Shown here: piece by piece, positions 7,123 through 13,049 of the stretch
Position numbering within the stretch: the stretch's first letter is position 1
How the letters are laid out: every line of letters starts with the position of its first letter
NCBI GenBank assembly: GCA_018396565.1
Contig: JAGTQO010000026.1
Coordinates: forward strand, 1 to 18,417
Direction of reading: 5' to 3'
DNA length: 18,417 bases
Origin: Candidatus Bathyarchaeota archaeon
GTDB lineage: Archaea; Thermoproteota; Bathyarchaeia; 40CM-2-53-6; RBG-13-38-9
Notes under the pieces: model-generated
The model's input: the letters and a program-made list of their open reading frames with translations, nothing else
Told to the model about the DNA's origin: nothing
Databases searched by the model: none
Translations under genes and position numbers: made by a program

Positions 7123-8175
7123 ATGAGTCGTCAGGCCGAGTTGAGGCAAGACTCATCAGCGATGGAAATGGTTAATGCGTATAGTGTGGAGCAGGTGAAT
7201 TTGAGGATATATGTAATTTATAGGGGTCCATTCGGCGAGCAGGTTGTCAACAACCTCGCCATGAAAGGTTTCGCCGACAAGATATTCGGCATATACGAGC
7301 TGAAACCTGAAACAATACTTGAGAGACAACCTCCAAATGGGAATGTCTGGTCAAAGTTATGGGAGGAACCTGAAAGATATGTTCCAGAAGACCTACCTAC
7401 TGTGGAGTCTGATCTCCTACTCGTTCTCGGTATACATCCTAAACTCGGAGATCTCATCCCTCCGATAGCAAGGAGGTTGAAGGTCAGAGCGGTACTCTAC
7501 CCTATAGACGATAGGGCTATGGCCCCCGAAGCGAAGAGGACAATTCAGGAAGACCTCGAGAGGATGGGTGTACATGTAGAGTTCCCTGAACCTTTCTGCA
7601 CATTGGACAGAAGTGAAAACGAAGTCATAGCCGAGTTTGCGAAGAGTTTCGGTAGGCCAAGATTCAAGATAACACTCGATGAAGACATGAAGGTGATAAG
7701 GTCGATCCAGGTCTTGAGGGACACACCTAGCGGAACAGCCTCCGCAGTAGCCCAGAAACTTGTGGGTTTCCCATACAGTGAAAGGGAGATCCTCCTCAGA
7801 AAGATCTATGAGGAGCACCACAACGAGAATGCTGAGAACTACTGTCTGGCGGAGATGGATCCTGCTTGCCCGCTTATGCAGGAGGCTGGTGACCTTCTCA
7901 AGGATGCCATATTCGAGGCTTGCGGCTGGCCAACAGCCAAAGAAATTATTCTAAAAAGGATCGTTGAGGGAGGGGAAGTCGATATTGAAAGGCTGGAGGA
8001 GACTGTTGTTGGAAAGCCTGGGGACTGGGCGAACGTGGATAAACTGTGTGAAGCCAACAGAACATTCCAACTGTACGTTGAGGAATTGATTAAGGAGGGT
8101 AGAATCGTCAAGGTTGGAAGTCGACTTAAACCTTCGCCGAACCGACCTTTAGGGTCTATATCTGCTGAAAGCTAA
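7123..8175 (+). CDS. DUF166 family protein, paralog B, with C-terminal extension
   Basis: A second DUF166 protein, closer to the usual family consensus, with RIYVIYRGPFGEQVVNNLA at the start of the domain, then FADKIFGIYELKPETI, LGIHPKLGDLIPPIA, FPEPFCTLD and FGRPRFKITLD. In the motif where paralog A has PCG it has PSG (Ser203), and it has a Cys241-x7-Cys249 pair (YCLAEMDPACP) where A has one Cys. Residues about 268-335 form an extension absent from A; its end (FQLYVEELIKEGRIVKVGSRL) looks like the wing of a winged helix, which is only an impression. The 350-residue form starts at ATG 7123. The first 26 residues look unconserved, and TTG 7201, with GGAG nine bases upstream, would start exactly at the domain. 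Function is unknown; the operon links it to corrinoid chemistry. The last 27 bases overlap the end of the RACo gene. Confidence 0.82.
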   Translation: MSRQAELRQDSSAMEMVNAYSVEQVNLRIYVIYRGPFGEQVVNNLAMKGFADKIFGIYELKPETILERQPPNGNVWSKLWEEPERYVPEDLPTVESDLLLVLGIHPKLGDLIPPIARRLKVRAVLYPIDDRAMAPEAKRTIQEDLERMGVHVEFPEPFCTLDRSENEVIAEFAKSFGRPRFKITLDEDMKVIRSIQVLRDTPSGTASAVAQKLVGFPYSEREILLRKIYEEHHNENAENYCLAEMDPACPLMQEAGDLLKDAIFEACGWPTAKEIILKRIVEGGEVDIERLEETVVGKPGDWANVDKLCEANRTFQLYVEELIKEGRIVKVGSRLKPSPNRPLGSISAES

Positions 8176-9747
8176 TCCCTGAATGAACATGTCGTGAAAA
8201 TCCTCCTCAACCTCAAGCCTGAGATGCCTTGTCTTGCTTGGAATCTTCTCAGCCTCATCCCTCTTCTCTTCGGAGACCAGAACCTCTCTCGCACCTTCGA
8301 TAGCTGCATTCCCAACCTTCACAATCTTCCTCAACGGTATGTTCGGTAACATTCCTATTTTAACCGCATTCATTGGGTTTATGTAGTTTCCGAAGGCACC
8401 AGCCAGATATAGCCTACTTATATCCTTCACTCCGACACCGTAATGTTTCATCAGAGCCTTGGCGCCGACGTTTATAGCCGATTTTGCAAGCTTCAAATTG
8501 TCTATATCCTCCCCATCTATGAATATCTGCCCATTATCCCCGACTATTGTGAGCCTCCCCCTTCCGGATGTGAGTCTACCCCTCCAATCGATTATACCCC
8601 TGTCAAGCATCTGGGCCAGAAGGTCTATCAGCCCGGATCCGCATATCCCTATGGGCGGTGCACCGCCTATAGTCTCGTATCTTATCTTCAGGTCTTCCGC
8701 TATCTCAACGCTCTGGATGGCTCCTTCAACAGCTCCAATCCCACACTTTACACCTGAACCTTCAAAAGCAGGCCCAGAGGCACATGACGTCACCATTATC
8801 CCCCCCTCACATCCAACAGCTATTTCAGTGTTCGTTCCTATATCGATGGCCATCACAATGTCCCGGCTATGATGCATCTCAGTAGCCAGGATCACCGCCA
8901 AGGCGTCTGCACCTACAAAGTGGCCTATCAGAGGTAGGGCGTAGACGTTTGCGGCCTTGTTTACCTTCAATCCCAACTCTCCCGCAGACTTATTCACTGG
9001 GCTTGTGCTTAGAGGTTCGAAGGGAGCCTCACCCATCTGGCTGACAGGATGGCCTATGAACAGATCCCTCATAATTGTATTACCGACGACCGCAACCTCG
9101 TAGATGTGGTCTGGGTTTATTGGTCTCTGCAAGATCATCTGGTTGACCCCGTCTCGGACAGCGTTCTCCAAGTCCGTCTGCCTACTCGTCCTTGCATAAT
9201 TTATCCTGTCGATGACATTGTCGCCATACCTGATCTGTGGGTTGAGCATGGAAGATGTGTGTTCAACAACACCTGTCTCCAAGTTGACCCAGTACATAGC
9301 CAAGGTTGTAGTTCCAACATCCAGGGCCAACCCGTAAATCTCACCCCGATACTCGTCGACCATAACGTTTCTCCAGTAGACCTTCTCACCCTCAGGGGTA
9401 AACCGTCTCAATACAGGGGGGTTGAGAGGTACAGGCTTTTCGACCCCCCTCCCTAAAATCTTGTATCTGGCATACGTTGGAACTTCAACCTGAACGTTCT
9501 GGTCGTCTCGCAGAATCTTCGCTTGGCATGCGAGTCTGAAGCCTGGCTTTGCAAGTCTCCTCTCAACCTCGGTAAGTGGAGCTAAACTTTCATCCGGAAT
9601 AGCCTTGACCAGACATCTGCCGCATACCCCTCTGCCACCGCATGAAGCATCGATCTCAACGTCGAGCTCCTGAAGATATGATAAAATGGTCCGGCCAACA
9701 CGCAACTTAGCCTTCCTACCGTGAGGTTTAATGAGTATCTCAGCCAT
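8149..9747 (-). CDS. RACo-like ATP-dependent reductive activator of corrinoid protein
   Basis: Enzymes of this class use ATP hydrolysis to drive electron transfer to the inactive Co(II) form of a corrinoid protein and restore Co(I). The first 80 residues are a plant-type [2Fe-2S] ferredoxin domain with ligands Cys36, Cys42, Cys45 (CGGRGVCGRC) and Cys74. After a linker comes the ASKHA-fold ATPase part (DUF4445 type), with LALDVGTTTLA (about 141-151), DIGTNTEIAVG (302-312), CASGPAFEGSGVKCG and LAGAFGNYINP near 448-458. The [2Fe-2S] domain makes it RACo-like rather than RamA-like. It has 532 residues, somewhat shorter than bacterial RACo. I chose ATG 9747 because AGGAGG lies six bases upstream; a GTG at 9777 would add ten residues. 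Its likely client is the corrinoid protein at 6446-7090. Confidence 0.92.
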   Translation of the reverse strand: MAEILIKPHGRKAKLRVGRTILSYLQELDVEIDASCGGRGVCGRCLVKAIPDESLAPLTEVERRLAKPGFRLACQAKILRDDQNVQVEVPTYARYKILGRGVEKPVPLNPPVLRRFTPEGEKVYWRNVMVDEYRGEIYGLALDVGTTTLAMYWVNLETGVVEHTSSMLNPQIRYGDNVIDRINYARTSRQTDLENAVRDGVNQMILQRPINPDHIYEVAVVGNTIMRDLFIGHPVSQMGEAPFEPLSTSPVNKSAGELGLKVNKAANVYALPLIGHFVGADALAVILATEMHHSRDIVMAIDIGTNTEIAVGCEGGIMVTSCASGPAFEGSGVKCGIGAVEGAIQSVEIAEDLKIRYETIGGAPPIGICGSGLIDLLAQMLDRGIIDWRGRLTSGRGRLTIVGDNGQIFIDGEDIDNLKLAKSAINVGAKALMKHYGVGVKDISRLYLAGAFGNYINPMNAVKIGMLPNIPLRKIVKVGNAAIEGAREVLVSEEKRDEAEKIPSKTRHLRLEVEEDFHDMFIQGLAFSRYRP

Positions 9748-9808
9748 CCATATCCTCCTGGAAAGGTCCCTTGCCACTCCCGAGCCGATACAGATATTTA
9801 GTCAAACC

Positions 9809-9873
9809 TTCACTGAAGTGAACCCTATGCAAGCCGAACGTGTGTTTATACAAGAGGCCTGACGTATAGGGTT
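9809..9873 (-). promoter_or_regulatory. RACo promoter with nested inverted repeats
   Basis: On the minus strand a TATA-like TATAAAC (9844-9850) predicts transcription start near 9822 and a leader of about 75 bases. Two perfect 8-bp inverted arms flank it: ATAGGGTT (9866-9873) upstream and AACCCTAT (9821-9828) at the predicted start site. Next to the latter is a tight dyad TTCACT-GA-AGTGAA (9809-9822). Such an arrangement around a TATA box suits a dimeric regulator. The operator role is inference. Confidence 0.45.
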
Positions 9874-9901
9874 GCCACCCCAGACATCCTTTCCCAGATA
9901 T

Positions 9902-10156
9902 CTAATGCTCCTCGGAGAGTCTTGTCGGTATCGCTATCGAAGTATGAGTTCTCACCACGCCTTCAATCAACTGGAAGACCCTGATTATCCTCTCCAAATC
10001 CTGAATGTTTGGAAATTCAGCGTAGGCTATGACATCATATTCTCCAGTGACGGCATGGGCCATCTTGACACCTGGAATCTTCAGTGCCTCCTCGGCCACC
10101 TTCCACAATTTACCTGACTCGGTGTTTACCAGAATATAGGCTTCCAAGGATTCCAT
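9902..10156 (-). CDS. Stand-alone Lrp/AsnC effector-binding (RAM) domain protein
   Basis: An 84-residue protein that consists only of the effector-binding domain of Lrp/AsnC regulators, a ferredoxin-like fold. It reads MESLEAYILVNTESGKLWKV, then ALKIPGVKMAHAVTGEYDVI with the usual glycine turn, then THTSIAIPTRL at the end. No helix-turn-helix precedes it. Such stand-alone proteins assemble in rings and may modulate full-length Lrp regulators or bind amino acids. I chose ATG 10156 because the TATA-like element at 10181-10188 predicts a leaderless start here; an in-frame GTG at 10207 would add 17 residues that look unconserved. It is upstream of the RACo gene on the same strand, with about 150 bp between, so it may be regulated separately. 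Confidence 0.85.
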   Translation of the reverse strand: MESLEAYILVNTESGKLWKVAEEALKIPGVKMAHAVTGEYDVIAYAEFPNIQDLERIIRVFQLIEGVVRTHTSIAIPTRLSEEH

Positions 10157-10180
10157 CCCGATCTTACAGGGTTCCAAGAT

Positions 10181-10188
10181 GTTTTTAT
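10181..10188 (-). promoter_or_regulatory. TATA box of the Lrp-like gene
   Basis: Minus-strand GATAAAAA centred near 10185 lies about 28 bp before the ATG at 10156, consistent with a leaderless transcript. The inference rests only on spacing and composition. Confidence 0.4.
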
Positions 10189-10223
10189 CTCTTCCCCTCC
10201 CAAACACTTACAAAATACCTATA

Positions 10224-10245
10224 TTCGATAAGGAATACTTCGATA
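10224..10245. repeat. Short direct repeat TTCGATA, 15-bp period
   Basis: Two identical heptamers, TTCGATA, occur at 10224-10230 and 10239-10245 in the roughly 300-bp stretch between the Lrp-like and MoaD-like genes (10157-10455). They could be a regulator site for either gene. Besides these and an A-rich patch at 10400-10415, I see nothing else in this stretch. Confidence 0.35.
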
Positions 10246-10455
10246 TTTTATGGTCTTAAGTAACTCTTGCTTGTGTTCATGTAAAGTTCTAGCAGTAGTA
10301 GTATTGAGCATATGGTTGGAGGACTCCTGCAAATGATACTTAGCGGAGCCACCTCGACTTTGGATCCTACAATCCGAATCTTGAACTATGGCCGTAGACT
10401 AGAAAAAAATTCATATCTAAGAACATTACCTCAATCTGTAAATTACGGGGGGAGA

Positions 10456-10746
10456 ATGTTGGGTAAGGTTACGGTTAAACTTCACACATGTTTGAGGAGC
10501 GCGGCTGGAAGAGATCAGGTTGAGCTTGAGCTACCGTCGAATCCAAGCCTAGAACATTTACTTGAGACTCTATCAAGTGAGTATCCTAACCTTAAGCCAC
10601 TGCTGAAGAATCCTGAGTCAGGATACCGACACCTTATGATCCTAATAAATAATCAGAGTCTCGGCCCAATCAATGATCAAGCCTTGGCCAAAAGAATCGT
10701 CGACGGTGACATAGTATCTATACTTGAACCTTGCGCTGCAGGTTAG
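10456..10746 (+). CDS. MoaD/ThiS-like small sulfur-carrier protein
   Basis: A 96-residue beta-grasp protein of the MoaD/ThiS type, which normally carries sulfur on its C-terminus for molybdopterin or tungstopterin synthesis. It begins GKVTVKLHTCLRSAAG, continues with LPSNPSLEHLLETLSSEYP and HLMILINNQSLGPI, and ends IVDGDIVSILEPCAAG. The usual C-terminal Gly-Gly is Ala-Gly here. The frame is open back to 10312, but those first 48 codons look non-conserved. I placed the start at ATG 10456; GGGGGGAG is one base upstream of it and would suit the TTG at 10459 better. The AOR gene follows after about 145 bp, matching the common pairing of MoaD proteins with tungsten oxidoreductases. Confidence 0.78.
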   Translation: MLGKVTVKLHTCLRSAAGRDQVELELPSNPSLEHLLETLSSEYPNLKPLLKNPESGYRHLMILINNQSLGPINDQALAKRIVDGDIVSILEPCAAG

Positions 10747-10802
10747 CCGACTCCAAGAACATCAACAGATGACCTTCAGGAACATATCTTCCAATTACCG
10801 GC

Positions 10803-10859
10803 GGGTCTAGATTTTTGGAGTGCTAGACCCAACCAGCAGAATTAATATATTAGTTGGGT
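10803..10859 (+). promoter_or_regulatory. AOR promoter region with two inverted repeats
   Basis: A TATA-like ATTAATATAT (10841-10850) predicts transcription start near 10873. It is enclosed by a perfect 7-bp inverted repeat, ACCCAAC (10827-10833) and GTTGGGT (10853-10859). Upstream is a second perfect 8-bp inverted repeat, GGGTCTAG (10803-10810) and CTAGACCC (10823-10830). The first could be an operator. The second could be an operator or, as a stem-loop, end the MoaD transcript. Confidence 0.5.
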
Positions 10860-10892
10860 TGAAGATTACTTACACCGTAAGGTGAGAAGATA

Positions 10893-12761
10893 ATGAAAGG
10901 TGTATGGAACAGAATTCTGAGGGTGGACCTGACAAAGAAGAAGATCACCACGGAAGAGGTGCCTGACATAGTATATGAATACTTCCTTGGCGGACCTGGG
11001 CTCGGCCATAGATTCCTCTACCATGAGGTTCCAGCAGATGTCGGTCCATTCGATCCAGGTAACAGGCTGATATTCGCCACAGGGATCTTTCACGGAATAG
11101 CCCAGACAGGGGCTGGGAAATGGTCTGTCATAGCCAGAAACCCATTGAGCAACATTAATGGTGAGGCAGCAGCTACAGGCTCATTCGGCATAACCCTGAA
11201 GAGGACAGGCTACGACGCGATAGTATTTCAAGGGAAGGCTGAGAAACCAACCTACCTCTGGCTGACAGAGGATACCGCTGAGCTCAGAGATGCATCATAC
11301 CTTTGGGGTAAAGACTCCTACTACACAAATGACACATTGATCAAGGATATTGGTGAGCAGGGGGTCCAAGTCGCTTGTATAGGTCAGGGTGCTGAGAGGC
11401 TTGTACGCTACTCATGCATAGGCCATGAGAACAGGTCATATGCAAGCCGCACCGGTATGGGAGGTGTTATGGGTTCCAAGAACCTCAAGGCTGTTGCCGT
11501 CAAAGGTTCGAAGGAGGTTGAGTACGCTGACCCAGACAGGCTTGCAGAGTTGAATAAGGAGATAAACAAGAGGGTATATGAGAGCGGTGTGAATCTGAGA
11601 ACTCATGGAACAGCATTTGCAGCGGTTCCGTTCAATGAGAGGGGTAACCTCCCGATAAAGAATTGGCAACTTGGGAGTTGGGATGAAGGTGTGAAACTTA
11701 TTGGGGCACCAAGATACACAGAATATCTTAAAGCGAAGCCCTGGCCCTGCCTCTACTGTGTCGTCGGATGTCATAGAAAAATAACTTACAGGTGGAAGGG
11801 CGAAACCATAAACAGTGTAGGCCCAGAATATGAGACCTTCGCCATGCTGGGCTTCAACTGTATGGTCGACGACTTGGACGCCATATGTAAGGCAAATGAC
11901 CTGGCCAACATGTACACTCTGGACACAATATCTCTCGGTTCGGTTCTGGCTTGGGCTATGGAGTCATATGAGAAGGGTGCGATAACGAAGGAGGATACTG
12001 AAGGTTTAGAGTTGACTTGGGGGAACGCTGAGGCTATGGTGGAGATGGTTAGGAGGATAGGTCTCAGAGAGACAAAACTTGGATGGTTGCTAGGTGAGGG
12101 TGTCAAACGTGCCTCAGAAGCTATCGGTAAGGGTTCGGAGGCTTGGGCTATCCAGCAGAAAGGTAATGAGATAGCTGCCCACGACCCTAGAGCCGCATTC
12201 GTCGCAGGCCTAGCCTATTGTACAGACTCCTCAAGAGGCCCATGCCATGAGAGGGGCAATCCCCAACACCTATTCATCGTAAACCTTGTCCTACCTGAGT
12301 TGGGGAAGCCTACAGCCCCTCCGGATGAGCGTTGGTCATGGAAGAACGCCGAAGTCACCACCGCCATATATCAGGACTGGAACAATATTGTGAACTCTCT
12401 AGGCCACTGCAAATTCATGTTCTTCGCAAACTACACGATGACCGACATACTGAACACTTTCAACGCAGCCACAGGCCTAAACTGGAGTATGCAGCAACTC
12501 CGCAAGGCAGGTGAGAGAATCTACCATCTATGCAGACTCCTCAACATCAGATACGGCATAACTAAGAAGGATGACCTGGCCCATCCGAGGAGGCTGCTTG
12601 AGGAGCCGAAGACGACGAGTGAGTCAGCCTACAAGCTGCCGACTGTGGAAGGAATAACCAAGGCCATCGAAGCGTACTACAAGCATAGGGGTATGGACGA
12701 GAACGGCGTACCCACAAAGGAGAAGTTGAGTGAGCTAGGCCTATACCCGAACGTCCCATAA
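10893..12761 (+). CDS. aor: Aldehyde:ferredoxin oxidoreductase (tungsten AOR family)
   Basis: Oxidises aldehydes to carboxylic acids and reduces ferredoxin, using a tungsten (or molybdenum) bis-pterin and one [4Fe-4S] cluster. The N-terminal domain starts with WNRILRVDLTKKKITTEEVP and has the family block GPGLGHRFLYHEVP. The cluster ligands are seen as Cys286-x2-Cys289-x3-Cys293 (CLYCVVGC) plus Cys506 in NSLGHCKF. Pterin and active-site regions include GPEYETFAMLG (Glu312, Glu314) and DSSRGPCHERG (His452). The 622 residues are typical of the family. AGGTGAG ends seven bases before ATG 10893, a strong ribosome site. The substrate cannot be read from the sequence: AOR, FOR, GAPOR and uncharacterised WOR branches share these motifs. 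The context of a MoaD-like gene and an alcohol dehydrogenase supports fermentative aldehyde metabolism. It is not secreted. Confidence 0.95.
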   Translation: MKGVWNRILRVDLTKKKITTEEVPDIVYEYFLGGPGLGHRFLYHEVPADVGPFDPGNRLIFATGIFHGIAQTGAGKWSVIARNPLSNINGEAAATGSFGITLKRTGYDAIVFQGKAEKPTYLWLTEDTAELRDASYLWGKDSYYTNDTLIKDIGEQGVQVACIGQGAERLVRYSCIGHENRSYASRTGMGGVMGSKNLKAVAVKGSKEVEYADPDRLAELNKEINKRVYESGVNLRTHGTAFAAVPFNERGNLPIKNWQLGSWDEGVKLIGAPRYTEYLKAKPWPCLYCVVGCHRKITYRWKGETINSVGPEYETFAMLGFNCMVDDLDAICKANDLANMYTLDTISLGSVLAWAMESYEKGAITKEDTEGLELTWGNAEAMVEMVRRIGLRETKLGWLLGEGVKRASEAIGKGSEAWAIQQKGNEIAAHDPRAAFVAGLAYCTDSSRGPCHERGNPQHLFIVNLVLPELGKPTAPPDERWSWKNAEVTTAIYQDWNNIVNSLGHCKFMFFANYTMTDILNTFNAATGLNWSMQQLRKAGERIYHLCRLLNIRYGITKKDDLAHPRRLLEEPKTTSESAYKLPTVEGITKAIEAYYKHRGMDENGVPTKEKLSELGLYPNVP

Positions 12762-12781
12762 AACAAACTCAATAAATCTCC

Positions 12782-12797
12782 TCTTTTTTTCCTTTAC
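12782..12797 (+). terminator. Probable T-tract terminator after AOR
   Basis: About 20 bases after the AOR stop is a pyrimidine tract with seven consecutive T (12784-12790) followed by CCTTT. Archaeal termination commonly uses such T-rich tracts without a stem. Confidence 0.45.
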
Positions 12798-12887
12798 ATC
12801 GTACATAATATTTTGATGACTCCTCTTCGCCGGTAACCTTCTGGCTGGATAAGAAATTTCCGAGCCCAATCTACTCGTTACAGACAA

Positions 12888-12989
12888 ACCCCTTTCTGAT
12901 ACTAGAAGGGGTAGGGTCAATACTTCTAGCAATGCACGGAATAGAAGAGATTTCAGTAACTGAGATCTCAGAGGATGTTACGGGTACCG
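12888..12989. repeat. Cluster of inverted repeats upstream of the alcohol dehydrogenase gene
   Basis: Within the 288-bp gap between AOR and the alcohol dehydrogenase are: ACCCCTTTCT (12888-12897) facing AGAAGGGGT (12904-12912), with one bulged base; CTTCTA (12923-12928) facing TAGAAG (12942-12947); a perfect 10-bp palindrome TGAGATCTCA (12961-12970) enclosed by GTAAC (12956-12960) and GTTAC (12977-12981); and the palindrome GGTACC (12983-12988). They may be regulator sites or RNA hairpins. The gap has no convincing gene. Confidence 0.4.
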
Positions 12990-13007
12990 GATGATTCTAG
13001 CCCAAAG

Positions 13008-13017
13008 TTTATTAATT
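13008..13017 (+). promoter_or_regulatory. TATA-box promoter of the alcohol dehydrogenase gene
   Basis: TTTATTAATT centred near 13012 predicts transcription start around 13038, giving a leader of about 12 bases before ATG 13050. A second AT-rich element (GATAAAATAA, 13027-13036) is too close to the start codon for the usual spacing. Confidence 0.4.
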
Positions 13018-13049
13018 CTCAGAGTTGATAAAATAATTTCGGTATAGTT

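Noticed and set aside
7417..7821. Minus-strand 134-codon open frame inside DUF166 paralog B
   Set aside because: Antisense shadow of a conserved protein; no ribosome site, no domain.
5696..8175. Naming the DUF166 genes as thymidylate synthase
   Set aside because: Some databases attach that name to the family, but no ThyA or ThyX catalytic motif is visible and the corrinoid context points elsewhere.
8443..9456. Plus-strand open frames of 104-137 codons inside the RACo gene
   Set aside because: They lie antisense to a gene with clear ferredoxin and ASKHA motifs, and their translations show no recognisable domain.
10312..10455. N-terminal extension of the MoaD-like gene
   Set aside because: Open frame but the residues do not look like beta-grasp sequence; ATG 10456 gives a normal-size protein.
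12741..12932. Minus-strand 63-codon open frame after AOR
   Set aside because: Overlaps the AOR end and the T-tract and palindromes; composition and translation do not look protein-coding.
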